Source: Bordetella parapertussis (GTDB taxonomy: Bacteria; Pseudomonadota; Gammaproteobacteria; Burkholderiales; SG8-41). From it: DNA of 55,885 nucleotides. Location of the stretch: the NCBI GenBank assembly GCA_945861275.1, contig CAMATZ010000041.1, positions 1 to 55,885 on the forward strand, given 5' to 3'. The notes below the pieces were generated by a model. It saw only the letters and a program-made list of their open reading frames with translations. It was not told the origin of the DNA and did no database searches. The position numbers and the translations under genes are program-made. Positions within the stretch are counted from its first letter, which is position 1. Every line of letters starts with the position of its first letter. This document shows positions 7,685 through 16,580 of this stretch, one piece after another.

Positions 7685-8674
7685 CTACTCCTGCTTCAGC
7701 ACCCCGGCCTGGAGCAGACTGCGTATGCGTCCCGCTTCTTCGCGCACGAATTTTGCCGCAGCTTCGGACGAGCCGCCGATGATCTCCATGCCCAGATCGG
7801 TCAGGCGGCGCTGAACTTCCGGTACCGCGAGGGCACTGCTCACGCCCGCGTTCAGCTTGCGCACTATGACTTGCGGTGTCTTCAGCGGCACAGCCATGCC
7901 GAACCACACCAGCGCGTCGCCATCTTTGATGCCGGATTCGGCGAGCGTCGGCACGTCTGGAAGCAGCGGCACGCGCTTGGGCCCTGTCACCGCGATCACG
8001 CGCACGCGATTGCTGCGAATCGCCGCTTCGGCGGATGCCGCCGAAGTGTGCATCGCGTCGATCTGACCACTGACCACGTCTATAAGCGCCGCTGCCGCGC
8101 CCTTGTAGGGCACGTGCGTTGCGCGCGTGCCGGTGGCGTATTCAAAAGTTGCAAGCCCTACATGCGGGCTGCTGTTGACGCCCGCCGAGCCCCAGTTTGT
8201 TTTGCCGGGATTCGCCTTCATATGCGCCACCAGTTCGCGCGGCGTTTTTGGGGCAAACGACGGCGTCACCAGGATGATGAGCGAGGTATAGGCCACCACC
8301 GACACGTATTCGAAATCCTCCACGCGATAGGCGGGTTTGCGCGTGAGCTGCGGGGCAATGGTGTTCGGCCCGCCGGTGGCGAGGAACAGCGTATAACCGT
8401 CGGGCACAGCGCGCGCAACGATTTCGCCGCCGATCATGCCGGAAGCGCCGGGGCGGTTGTCGATGATGAACTGCTGGCCCCAAGCCTCGGTGAGGCGCGC
8501 GCCGATGGTGCGCGCAATGACATCGTTGGAGGCGCCGGGCGTAAATCCTACTACCCAGCGTACCGGCTTTGAGGGATAGCTGGCAGCCCCATCGTTTGCA
8601 GATTGCGCTGACAGCGCAGGCGCAACGGTTCCCGAAAATACAGCCAACAGCAAAGCCAACAGCATCGGTTTCAT
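7685..8674 (-). CDS. Bug/TctC family periplasmic substrate-binding protein (3)
   Basis: 329 aa. Signal peptide at residues 1 to about 23 (MKPMLLALLLAVFSGTVAPA, cleavage near LSAQ). A short Ser/Asn/Gly linker precedes the mature hallmark YPSKPVRWVVGFTPGASNDV. DNRPGASG, PDGYTLFL and HVPYKGAAAA follow. Its ATG overlaps the stop of the aldo/keto reductase gene by 4 bases, so the two are translationally coupled. That coupling suggests the reductase acts on the solute brought in by this protein, or on something derived from it. The second lobe has an unusual HTSAASAEAAIRSNRVR region in place of the common glycine-rich block. Confidence 0.93.
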   Translation of the reverse strand: MKPMLLALLLAVFSGTVAPALSAQSANDGAASYPSKPVRWVVGFTPGASNDVIARTIGARLTEAWGQQFIIDNRPGASGMIGGEIVARAVPDGYTLFLATGGPNTIAPQLTRKPAYRVEDFEYVSVVAYTSLIILVTPSFAPKTPRELVAHMKANPGKTNWGSAGVNSSPHVGLATFEYATGTRATHVPYKGAAAALIDVVSGQIDAMHTSAASAEAAIRSNRVRVIAVTGPKRVPLLPDVPTLAESGIKDGDALVWFGMAVPLKTPQVIVRKLNAGVSSALAVPEVQRRLTDLGMEIIGGSSEAAAKFVREEAGRIRSLLQAGVLKQE

Positions 8675-9624
8675 GGAGTACTCCGGCGGGTTGCGTAATC
8701 GATCTCCGCTAAATCCTCAGCGCTCAACTGCCAGTTTACGGCACTTGCGTTGAGTTCCACTTGCCCGGGCGTGGTTGCGCCCGCAATGATGCTCGCGACC
8801 AGGGGCCGTGATGCCAGCCAACTCATCGCCAACTCCAAAAGGCTATGGCCGCGCGCTGCGCACAGCGTGTTCAGGCGCTCCACAATTTCCCAGTTGGTAT
8901 TGTTGATCCAGCGATCCGCCTGCCGTTTCTCCCGCGTCATGCGTGCACCCGCGGGCATGGGCGCGTTTCGCTGGTACTTCCCGGTCAGCATGCCCGCGGC
9001 CAGTGGCGAGTGCGGTATCAATCCCAGCCCGTAAGCCTGCATTGCCGGTTGCAGATCCTTCTCCAGCCCGCGCCTGAGTACGTTGTATTCGTCCTGACAG
9101 GTCACAAAGTGATTCAGGTTATGGTGCTTCGCTGTCCACTGCGCCTCCACTACCTGCCATGCCGCAAACGTTGAGCAGCCGGTATAGCGAACCTTTCCCG
9201 CCCTGACCAGGTCATCGAGCGTGCGCAGGGTCTCCTCGATGGGCGTCAGCGGATCGGGGCGGTGAATCATATAGAGATCGATCCAGTCTGTTTTGAGCCG
9301 TTTCAGGCTGGCATCGATAGCCGACAGGATGTAACGGCGCGAAGCGCCCTTCAGGGTTCCGGCGGCATCCATCGGCAGCCCGCATTTGCTCGCCAGCACG
9401 ATGTCTTTGCGCCGGTCACCAAGACACTCTCCGAGAATTTTCTCCGACTCGCCGCGATCGCCATAGGTGTCCGCCGTATCAATCAGCGTGATCCCCAGAT
9501 CGAGCGCCTTATGTATGACCTTGCGCGACGCCTCTAAATCGATACGGCTTCCGCCAAAATTGTTGCAGCCGAGTCCAACCACAGAGACCTTGAGACCGGA
9601 GCTGCCCAAACTACGCTGTTCCAT
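8671..9624 (-). CDS. Aldo/keto reductase
   Basis: 317 aa TIM-barrel NAD(P)H-dependent oxidoreductase. The catalytic set is visible: D49 and Y54 (LIDTADTYGDRGES), K80 (LASKCG) and H121 (YMIHRPDPLTP). The C-terminal cofactor-binding segment (SIIAGATTPGQVE) is present. The YajO/Tas-like form reduces aldehydes or ketones, and the true substrate is unknown. The stop overlaps the start of Bug gene 3 by 4 bases, giving a two-gene operon. The SDR gene at 9888 runs divergently, so the 263-base gap between them should hold both promoters, but I see no convincing -35/-10 pair. Confidence 0.92.
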   Translation of the reverse strand: MEQRSLGSSGLKVSVVGLGCNNFGGSRIDLEASRKVIHKALDLGITLIDTADTYGDRGESEKILGECLGDRRKDIVLASKCGLPMDAAGTLKGASRRYILSAIDASLKRLKTDWIDLYMIHRPDPLTPIEETLRTLDDLVRAGKVRYTGCSTFAAWQVVEAQWTAKHHNLNHFVTCQDEYNVLRRGLEKDLQPAMQAYGLGLIPHSPLAAGMLTGKYQRNAPMPAGARMTREKRQADRWINNTNWEIVERLNTLCAARGHSLLELAMSWLASRPLVASIIAGATTPGQVELNASAVNWQLSAEDLAEIDYATRRSTP

Positions 9625-9887
9625 TGCACTGACCTTTTACGTTGAACACAAAATCGTTGCGGGGTATAGCAAGCATGATAACTTCCGGCGATTTTACATG
9701 GGCGGCCGTTGCATCGCCCCCTGAGACTGTTGTACATTGCCCGGCAGTTGCCGATAATGCCGCTCGCAATAGCGGCGATTGACTAGTCCACATCGTTCGT
9801 ATTTCAATCACCATGCAGCCGTGAACCGGACAGCCGTTAGTGCTGGCGGCGGCTGCCCCCGCGTCATCCAGTGAAGAGGAGCAGCAA

Positions 9888-10700
9888 ATGGCTTTCGATA
9901 CCATCGCAAACGACTATGGTCTGATCGGCAAAGTTGCCATCGTCTCCGGTGCAGGCGGACCCATCGGGCAGGGATTGGACGAAGGCGTCACCAACGGCCG
10001 CGCTGCCGCCATCCTCCTCGCCCGCGCGGGCGCCAAGGTATGCGTCGTCGGCCGCACCCTCGAACTCGCCCAACACACCGTGGACCTGATCAAGCGTGAG
10101 GGTGGCGAGGCCTTCGCCCATGTTGCCGATGTCACCCAGGAAGCCAACTGCCGCGGCGTGGTTGAAGCCACCGTGCAGCGCTATGGCCGCCTCGACTGTC
10201 TCGATAACAACGTCGGTCGCGGCGCGCCGGGCGATGTCACCGAGATGAGCCTTGAGCAGTGGCGCAGCATGTTCGCCCTCAACGTCGACAGCATGATGTT
10301 GATGTGCAAGTACGCCATCCCCGCGATGATCGCCGGCGGCGGCGGCTCCATCGTCAACATCGGATCCCTGCGCAGCATTCGTCCACTGCACTCGACCGTG
10401 TACTCAGTCACCAAGGGCGCTGTTATTGCGCTCACCTCAACCCTCGCCGTCGACCACGGTCCCCAGGGCATCCGCGCAAACTGCATTATTCTCGGCCCGG
10501 TGTTCACGCCCAACATCAACCGCAATCTCACGCCGGAGCGCCGCGCCATGCGCGCCGCAGCCTCGCTCATGAAGCGTGAAGGTACCGGCTGGGATACCGG
10601 GCAGCTTGCCCGCTTCCTGCTTTCCGACCAATCGAAGTTCCTGACCGGGCAGAGCATCTGCCTCGACGGTGGCGCTTCCATGGTGGGTCCCGCGCGCTGA
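9888..10700 (+). CDS. Short-chain dehydrogenase/reductase (classical SDR with a widened nucleotide motif)
   Basis: 270 aa. The start at 9888 is preceded by GAAGAGGAGCAG, a strong ribosome site; a longer frame starts 16 codons earlier without one. Catalytic N132, S160 (or S163), Y172 and K176 (VYSVTKGA) are present. The Gly-rich motif is unusual: SGAGGPIGQG is followed by LDEGVTNG before RAAAILLARAGAKV, about nine residues more than TGxxxGxG-type proteins. The NNAG motif reads NNVG. This form recurs in a known SDR subgroup, so it is probably functional. The flavoprotein gene starts two bases after its stop, so the two enzymes probably act in one pathway. Confidence 0.92.
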   Translation: MAFDTIANDYGLIGKVAIVSGAGGPIGQGLDEGVTNGRAAAILLARAGAKVCVVGRTLELAQHTVDLIKREGGEAFAHVADVTQEANCRGVVEATVQRYGRLDCLDNNVGRGAPGDVTEMSLEQWRSMFALNVDSMMLMCKYAIPAMIAGGGGSIVNIGSLRSIRPLHSTVYSVTKGAVIALTSTLAVDHGPQGIRANCIILGPVFTPNINRNLTPERRAMRAAASLMKREGTGWDTGQLARFLLSDQSKFLTGQSICLDGGASMVGPAR

Positions 10701-10701
10701 A

Positions 10702-12348
10702 ATGAAAGCAAAATCCACGATTGAATATCATGCCGACGTCGTCATTATCGGCTTTGGCGCCGCCGGCGGCTGCGCGGCAATAGCGGCACACGATGCGGGT
10801 GTCGAGAGCGTCATACTCGAAAAGCAGCCGGAGGCTAAGCATTACTCCAACTCGCGCATGAGCGGCGGCGGATTTCACAGCCCCAGTCCCGAGGGCGATT
10901 TCGAGTCGATCAAGGCCTACGCCAAAGCCATGTTCAGCGGCGAAAATCTGCCGCACAAACTGGAAGGTGAGCAGCCGGAATTTTCCGACGATCTGGCCCA
11001 CGCATGGGCGACTTATGCGCCGCAAAATGAGGCCTTCATGCGCGGGCTTGATCCGCAGTTCAAAACCTTCAGCAGCGCGGGTGCGGCATTTGAAGATTTT
11101 CCGGGCGCCGACCGCGCCGGCTACGCGTGCCTGAGAAGCACCTACGGCACTGCATACGAAATTGGCACCAACGACAACACCAGGGACGCGGCCAAATCGC
11201 TAAAAGAAGCCGGCGAGGCGTTTCACGCCTGTCTGTTGACGGGCGTGCTGTCACGAAAAATCCCGATTCATTACGACACCGTGGCGCAAAGTCTCAGGGT
11301 GAACGAGGACGGCGAGTTGACCGGCGTTGAAGCCTTGCACAACGGTCAACGCATCCTCTATCACGCGCGCCGCGCGGTGATCATCACCAGCGGCGGCTTC
11401 GAGTACAACATCCGCATGCGCAAGGCGTTCCTCGATGGCCCCGGCAAGGAAGGCTGGGCATTCTACGGCTCGCCCGCCAATACCGGTGACGGCATTCGCA
11501 TGGCGCTGAAGATCGGGGCGGCCCTCTCCAAAGTCGGCAGCGTGGCGGGGCGCGTGATTTGCGCGATACCGGAGCGGCGTCATGGCCTCAAGATCGGGCT
11601 CAACACATCCAGCGTGGGCAAGCCCAACGAAATCGTGGTCGATAATCTGGGACGCCGTTATGCATCCGAGCGGCGTATTACCAAAGACCCCAGCCGTTAT
11701 ATTTTTTACAAGGAAGCGCTGCAATTTGACACCGTGACATTGACCTATCCGCGCATACCGTCGTGGATGATTTTCGATACCACGCTGTTCAATAGCGGCG
11801 CCCTCGTGAGCTCGGCTGCTGCGGCCTACAACGACATCGACTGGGACAAGGGCAACCTTAACGCGCTGCGCAACGGCTGGATTTTGCAGGGTGCGACGAT
11901 CGCCGAACTGGCGATGAAAATACGCGAGCACCCTGACAACCGCGAATTGATGGATACCGAGGCGCTGACGCAACAAGTGGAGAAATGGAATCGTTATTGC
12001 GCAGCGCGAGAAGACCCCGAATTCAACGCCGAGCCCAACACCATGGGTGCGCTGAAAAAGCCGCCCTACTTTGCGATACCGTTGTATCCGGGCGGCCCTA
12101 ATACCAAGGGCGGCTTGCGTTCAAACGCGCGGCGCGAAGTGCTGGATTGGGACGATCAGCCGATTCCAAGGTTGTACGCGGCCGGCGAAATAAACTCGGC
12201 GTTTCAATTCGTCTATCAGGGCGGCGGTAATCTTGCAGAATGCATCGTGTTTGGCCGCATCGCCGGCATGAACGCAGCGGCGCAAGCGCCGCTGAAGCAC
12301 CTGCATGACCCGCTGTCTGAGCCTGTGCGGGTGGCGGGTAGGGCTTAA
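10702..12348 (+). CDS. FAD-dependent fumarate-reductase/ketosteroid-dehydrogenase-like flavoprotein (1)
   Basis: 548 aa from the ATG at 10702, one base after the SDR stop. The dinucleotide-binding motif IIGFGAAGG is at residues 15-23 and the C-terminal FAD-closing motif (RLYAAGEINSAFQFVYQGGG) is near residue 500. This is the layout of the FAD_binding_2 group: fumarate reductase flavoprotein, 3-ketosteroid delta1-dehydrogenase and relatives. No signal peptide or haem motif is present, so a soluble cytoplasmic oxidoreductase is likely. Its tight link to the SDR suggests paired oxidation steps on a cyclic or unsaturated acid. The substrate is not determined by what I can see. Confidence 0.9.
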   Translation: MKAKSTIEYHADVVIIGFGAAGGCAAIAAHDAGVESVILEKQPEAKHYSNSRMSGGGFHSPSPEGDFESIKAYAKAMFSGENLPHKLEGEQPEFSDDLAHAWATYAPQNEAFMRGLDPQFKTFSSAGAAFEDFPGADRAGYACLRSTYGTAYEIGTNDNTRDAAKSLKEAGEAFHACLLTGVLSRKIPIHYDTVAQSLRVNEDGELTGVEALHNGQRILYHARRAVIITSGGFEYNIRMRKAFLDGPGKEGWAFYGSPANTGDGIRMALKIGAALSKVGSVAGRVICAIPERRHGLKIGLNTSSVGKPNEIVVDNLGRRYASERRITKDPSRYIFYKEALQFDTVTLTYPRIPSWMIFDTTLFNSGALVSSAAAAYNDIDWDKGNLNALRNGWILQGATIAELAMKIREHPDNRELMDTEALTQQVEKWNRYCAAREDPEFNAEPNTMGALKKPPYFAIPLYPGGPNTKGGLRSNARREVLDWDDQPIPRLYAAGEINSAFQFVYQGGGNLAECIVFGRIAGMNAAAQAPLKHLHDPLSEPVRVAGRA

Positions 12349-12418
12349 CCCGCAGCGGGGCAGGCCTTTCGGTTGTATCCTTGCCACCCAGCGCCACAAC
12401 ACTATAGGAGTAAACATC

Positions 12419-12913
12419 ATGAATGCGTACTCACGTCTTGCCCTCATGCTGCTGATCGCCGGTGCGCTTGCGAGTTGCGCCATGCCCGGCGCCATCGTGC
12501 CCAACGCCACCACCGCCGACGAGCTGGTGCAAAAGCTGGGCAAACCCACGGATACGCGCCGCGACGCGCAGGGCGGCGAGTTTTGGGAATACGCCTACGG
12601 ACCGGAAGGTACCGAGACTTGGCTGTTCGGCATAGACCGCGGCCGCATGGTGCGCAGCGCCACGCAATTGCTGACAGAGGAACGCCTGCATCTCGTGGTT
12701 CCCGGCGTCACCACGCAAGCACAGGTGATCGCGTTGCTCGGCAAGCCCCGCCTCACCACGCAGTATTTCGCGCACAGCGCCTGGGAATGGCGCGTCCGCT
12801 TGAGTCCCAACATGGGGGTGTACGTGGTGAACTTTGACACGAACGGACTGGCCATCGGCATCGGCGTGTATTTCGATATGTCCACCGACTCCAACGACAA
12901 GGGCGAACCCTAA
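12419..12913 (+). CDS. Small outer-membrane-type lipoprotein with BamE/SmpA-like repeats
   Basis: 164 aa from the ATG at 12419, with TAGGAG six to eleven bases upstream. Residues 1-20 form a lipoprotein signal peptide with lipobox LASC (Cys20 lipidated). Two similar units follow: TADELVQKLGKPTDTR...WEYAY and TTQAQVIALLGKPRLTTQ...WEWRV. They match the SmpA/OmlA pattern of a helix ending in LGKP followed by a Trp-containing strand pair. BamE itself aids outer-membrane protein assembly, but this protein is a relative, not clearly BamE. It is followed by an in-frame partial duplicate of its second unit. Confidence 0.8.
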   Translation: MNAYSRLALMLLIAGALASCAMPGAIVPNATTADELVQKLGKPTDTRRDAQGGEFWEYAYGPEGTETWLFGIDRGRMVRSATQLLTEERLHLVVPGVTTQAQVIALLGKPRLTTQYFAHSAWEWRVRLSPNMGVYVVNFDTNGLAIGIGVYFDMSTDSNDKGEP

Positions 12914-13179
12914 TGAATGCAACGACGCAGTGCCACGCAATTGCTGACGGAGGAACGCCTGCATCGCGTGGTTCCCGGCGTCACCACGCAAGCACAGGTG
13001 ATCGCGTTGCTCGGCAAGCCCTGCCTCACCACGCAGTATCTCGCGCACAGCGCCTGGGAATGGCGCGTCCGCTTGAGTCCCAACATGGGGGTGTACGTGG
13101 TGAACTTTGACACGAACGGACTGGCCACCGGCATCGGCGTGTATTTCGATATGTCCACCGATTCCAACGACAAGGGCGA
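12653..13179 (+). repeat. Tandem direct duplication, unit length 273 bp
   Basis: Bases 12653-12906 recur at 12926-13179 with seven substitutions that I can count over 254 bases (about 97% identity). The offset of 273 is a multiple of three, so the reading frame is the same. The copies meet at the lipoprotein gene stop. The event is recent on this evidence. Confidence 0.93.
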
Positions 13180-13186
13180 CAAGTAA
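12917..13186 (+). pseudogene. Partial duplicate of the lipoprotein gene (second BamE-like unit only)
   Basis: An 89-aa frame starts at the ATG at 12917, three bases after the upstream TAA, and carries only the second LGKP/WEWRV unit of the preceding lipoprotein. It lacks a signal peptide and lipobox, so even if translated by coupling the product would stay in the cytoplasm. Relative to the parent, four of the seven base changes alter residues (for example Arg to Cys after LGKP). I call it a non-functional duplicate; a translated orphan domain is the alternative. Confidence 0.6.
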
Positions 13187-13249
13187 ATGTCGAACCCGGC
13201 CTGTCGGCTGCATTCCGGCAACCCACCACAACAACTAGGGGAATAGTCG

Positions 13250-14218
13250 ATGCGTTACCTGCTGATCGCCGCCGCATCATGCGCAATCGTCATGGCGGTT
13301 GCGCCGCTCACCGCACAAAGCCAGCCGGCATACCCGGTGAAAAACATACGTGTGATCGTGCCGTCACCGACGGGCGGACCGAGCGACATCGTGGCGCGTT
13401 TGCTGGGCGACAAGCTCACGCAATCGCTCGGTAAACAAGTGGTGATCGACAACCGCACCGGCGCCTCGCAAATCATCGGTTCGCATTTGGTGGCGAAAGC
13501 CGAGCCCGACGGTTACACGCTGTTGCAGGCGGCGGCCAACATGTCGATCAATCCGATCACAGTGCCGGACCTGCCGTACGATGCCGTCAAGGATTTCGCG
13601 CCGGTGTCGATGACGCACATCACGCCGTACGTGTTTCTGGTGAGCGCGCAGTCGCCGCTGAGATCGCTGCCGGAGCTGTTGAAGTTCATCAAGGCCAGTC
13701 CCCAAAAAATTACTTACGGCGCCACCGGGCCGGGCAGCCCGCATCAGCTGGCCACGCTGCTGATGGCGCAGATCTCCGGCGGGCTGCCGGGCATGACAGA
13801 AGTGGTGTACAAGGGCAGCACGCCCGCGCATCCCGACCTGATCGCGAACCGCATCACGTTCATGATTGATCCGCTCGCCGCCGCGTCGCCGCATATCAGA
13901 GGAGGGTTGCTGCGCGCGCTCGCGGTCAGCACACCGCAACGTAATCCGTCATTCCCGGAGGTGCCGGCGGCGGCCGAAGCCGGCTTGCCGGGCTACGATT
14001 TCGCAAGCTGGGGCGGTGTGTTCGCGCCCGCCGGCACGCCGCGCGCGGTGGTGCAGAAGCTCAATGCCGAAATCGGCGCTGCACTCGCACTGCCGGACAT
14101 GCGCAAGCGCTTCGGTGACATGGGTCTGGTGACGAAGCACAGCACGCCCGAAGAATTTGGAAAATTCCTGCAATCGGAAATTGCACGCTGGCGCGCGTTG
14201 CTGGCGAAGAAGCCGTAA
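13250..14218 (+). CDS. Bug/TctC family periplasmic substrate-binding protein (4)
   Basis: 322 aa. Signal peptide MRYLLIAAASCAIVMAVAPL with cleavage near TAQSQ. Mature hallmarks YPVKNIRVIVPSPTGGPSDI, DNRTGASQIIG, PDGYTLLQ and VVYKGSTPAH (in place of HVPYKG), then GLPGYDFASWGG. AGGGGAA-like purines lie just before the ATG. It is on the plus strand after the lipoprotein genes and faces a convergent TauD-type gene. The changed VVYKG strip lies in the usual ligand-closing region, so its solute may differ from that of its neighbours. Confidence 0.93.
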   Translation: MRYLLIAAASCAIVMAVAPLTAQSQPAYPVKNIRVIVPSPTGGPSDIVARLLGDKLTQSLGKQVVIDNRTGASQIIGSHLVAKAEPDGYTLLQAAANMSINPITVPDLPYDAVKDFAPVSMTHITPYVFLVSAQSPLRSLPELLKFIKASPQKITYGATGPGSPHQLATLLMAQISGGLPGMTEVVYKGSTPAHPDLIANRITFMIDPLAAASPHIRGGLLRALAVSTPQRNPSFPEVPAAAEAGLPGYDFASWGGVFAPAGTPRAVVQKLNAEIGAALALPDMRKRFGDMGLVTKHSTPEEFGKFLQSEIARWRALLAKKP

Positions 14219-14278
14219 GCAGGCTTGGCATGGTCCAGGCCGGTTCCGGGCCAGTCGAAGGCGCAGCGCTCCCAGGAA

Positions 14279-15127
14279 TCAGACAGGAACGGTGCCGCCA
14301 ACCGTAATGCGATGCATCATCCGCCGCTGCTGCGGCCACTGGTAGTTGAGCGACGCCAGGTGCTGCAGCGAGCAGTTGTCCCACATCAGCAGGTCGTGCA
14401 CGCGCCAGCGGTGGGTATGCTGAAAACGCGGAGCTATGGTGTGGTCGGCCAGTTCGTCTATCAGTGCGAGTGCCTCGTCCTTCGGCATGCCTTCTATGCC
14501 TTCGCATTCGCCCTTGCTCACGTACAGGCACTTGCGTGCGGTGTGCGGATGCGTGCGTACCAGCGGATGCACCACCACCGGCTGCTGTCTGCGCAGGGCC
14601 TGATCTTCCTGCCCGGTGCCGGTGCGCGCGCGGCGGCCCGCGACCTGATGGATGACCCGCAGAGGGGCGACGCGTCGTTGCATGTGCGCTGGCAGCGCGT
14701 CATAGGCATCGGCGGCGCTTGAAAACAGCGTATCGCCCAGCGCGACGCCGTTTTCAACCGGTATTTCGAGCGCATAGAGCAGGGTCGCGCGCGGCGGCCG
14801 CGCGGTGTATGACATGTCCGTGTGCCACACGCGGCCGGCGTCGGCGTGTCCGATGTCGCGGCCATTCTCCCTGATGTTCGACACGTACATGATTTCGGGA
14901 AACTTCGGATGTGCATAACGCGTGAGGAAAATTTTTTCCACGTCGCCAAAGCGCCGCGCAAACGCGATCAATTGCGGTTCGTTAAGCTGCTGTTGCGGGA
15001 AGCAGACCACCGCATGCGCGTTGAAGGCCGCCTCGATGCGGCTGAACACAGTGTCCGACAACGGCTGCGCCAGATCCACACCCTGAATCTCGGCGCCAAT
15101 GACATCCGGCGAAGGTACGATTTGCAT
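14279..15127 (-). CDS. TauD/TfdA family Fe(II)/2-oxoglutarate-dependent dioxygenase
   Basis: 282 aa. The iron ligands are seen as H102 and D104 (RVWHTDMSY) and H256 (SLQHLA), and R273 (MMHRITVGG) is placed to bind 2-oxoglutarate. TfdA/TauD enzymes hydroxylate carbon next to a heteroatom or carboxylate, releasing sulfite, phenol or similar. The substrate here is unknown. It is convergent with Bug gene 4, and CoA transferase 2 runs divergently from 15331, leaving a 203-base gap for promoters. All active-site residues are intact. Confidence 0.92.
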   Translation of the reverse strand: MQIVPSPDVIGAEIQGVDLAQPLSDTVFSRIEAAFNAHAVVCFPQQQLNEPQLIAFARRFGDVEKIFLTRYAHPKFPEIMYVSNIRENGRDIGHADAGRVWHTDMSYTARPPRATLLYALEIPVENGVALGDTLFSSAADAYDALPAHMQRRVAPLRVIHQVAGRRARTGTGQEDQALRRQQPVVVHPLVRTHPHTARKCLYVSKGECEGIEGMPKDEALALIDELADHTIAPRFQHTHRWRVHDLLMWDNCSLQHLASLNYQWPQQRRMMHRITVGGTVPV

Positions 15128-15330
15128 GGCAGAGGTCCTGTTCCACGGGGTTTGCGGGGTGGCGGTAATTATAGGGGATGGCCGCTTTGCCTTACGGCGC
15201 GTGCATCGCGCAACCCCGCCCGCGACTAGCGGTCGCCGGTTTTGTGCGAAACTTGCGGTTAACGGCCGGCGAGTCTGGACCGGTGAAACCTCATTTAATC
15301 AGCAGTATTCCTGTGCGAGGACAACAAGCA

Positions 15331-16527
15331 ATGAATGCAACCACTCAGCGCCGCGGCCCGTTGGCGCGATTCCGTGTGATCGATTTGACGCGTGTGCGCT
15401 CCGGCCCCACGTGCGTGCGCCAGCTTGCCGATTGGGGTGCGGATGTGATCAAGATCGAAACACCGCCGGGGCTTAATCTTCCCGATGCCTGGGGCGGTTC
15501 GCGCAACGGCGCGGATTTCCAGAACCTGCATCGCAACAAGCGCGGCTTCACGCTTAATCTGAAAGACGCTGATGGCCTGAAAATTTTCAAGCAGTTGGTC
15601 GAGCGCTCGGACGTGGTGGCGGAGAACTATCGCCCTGATGTGAAATTCCGTCTTGGCATCGATTATGAATCGCTGAAGAAAGTTAATCAGAAAATTGTTC
15701 TCGCCAGCATTTCAGGCTTCGGCCAGGACGGTCCCTACGCCAAGCGCCCGGGCTTTGATCAGGTGACCCAGGGCATGGGCGGGCTGATGGCGATTACCGG
15801 GCAACCGGGCCAAGGCCCGATGCGCGCGGGCTGCGCGGTGTCGGATTCCGCGGCGGGCCTGTATTGTGCGCTGGGCGTGCTGACGGCGCTGCTGGAGCGC
15901 GAGGAGTCCGGCGAGGGCCAGTGGGTGGAGGTGTCGCTGCTCAATGCGATGATTGCGCTGCTGGATTTTCAGGCGGCACGCTGGACCATTGATCACGAGG
16001 TGCCGGAACAGGCGGGCAATGATCATCCGACATCGATCCCCACCGGCGTGTTCCAGACTGCCGACGGTTACATGAACATCGCCGCCGGCGGCAACGAGAT
16101 GTATGCGCGCCTGTGCAAGGCGCTCGGCATTGAGCATCTGATCGACAAGCCCGATTACAAGGACAGCAAGGCGCGCTCAAAAAACCGCGTGGCGCTCAAC
16201 AAAGATTTGCAGCAAGCGATGATCAAGCACACCAGTGCCCATTGGTCGGCGCGTTTCGAAGAAGGCGGCGTGGCCGGCGGACCGATTTACAAAATGGACG
16301 AAGTGTTCGCCGATCCGCAGGTACAGCACAACGGTATGTCGGCGCCGATTCATCATCCCCAGCTGGGCGACATCGGACTGGTGAATCAGCCGGTGCGCTT
16401 GTCACGCACGCCGAATGAGATACGCAGTGTCACACCGGATTGCGGGGAGCACACCGATGAAATTTTGCGTGAGCTCGGGTATCAGGATGGGCAGATTACG
16501 GATTTGAGAAAACGCTGCGTTGTGTAG
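15331..16527 (+). CDS. CaiB/BaiF family (class III) CoA transferase (2)
   Basis: 398 aa from the ATG at 15331. An in-frame reading 51 codons longer has no ribosome site and a low-complexity start, while GCGAGGACAA precedes 15331. N-terminal strip RVIDLTRVRSGPTCVRQLAD and KIETPPG, then a SDSAAGLYCALG segment holding the probable catalytic aspartate. It forms a probable operon with the DUF1330 gene, which begins 53 bases later, and with the MATE gene after that. The CoA donor and acceptor are unknown. It shares the fold but little close sequence with the other two CoA transferases in the window. Confidence 0.92.
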   Translation: MNATTQRRGPLARFRVIDLTRVRSGPTCVRQLADWGADVIKIETPPGLNLPDAWGGSRNGADFQNLHRNKRGFTLNLKDADGLKIFKQLVERSDVVAENYRPDVKFRLGIDYESLKKVNQKIVLASISGFGQDGPYAKRPGFDQVTQGMGGLMAITGQPGQGPMRAGCAVSDSAAGLYCALGVLTALLEREESGEGQWVEVSLLNAMIALLDFQAARWTIDHEVPEQAGNDHPTSIPTGVFQTADGYMNIAAGGNEMYARLCKALGIEHLIDKPDYKDSKARSKNRVALNKDLQQAMIKHTSAHWSARFEEGGVAGGPIYKMDEVFADPQVQHNGMSAPIHHPQLGDIGLVNQPVRLSRTPNEIRSVTPDCGEHTDEILRELGYQDGQITDLRKRCVV

Positions 16528-16538
16528 AAGTAAAAAAT

Positions 16539-16572
16539 GTAAGTATTTGTTTTTAAACAATTAATTATAAAG
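16539..16572 (+). repeat. AT-rich 34-bp element, copy a
   Basis: Begins GTAAGTATTTGTTTTTAAA and continues into an A/T-only stretch ending just before the DUF1330 start. Same orientation as the downstream gene. It belongs to the eight-copy family discussed in the findings. No gene-like content; a promoter or binding site is possible. Confidence 0.6.
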
Positions 16573-16580
16573 AGATCATC

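Noticed and set aside
12917-13186. Functional second lipoprotein gene
   Set aside because: The copy has no signal peptide or lipobox and only the second domain, so it would not reach the outer membrane.
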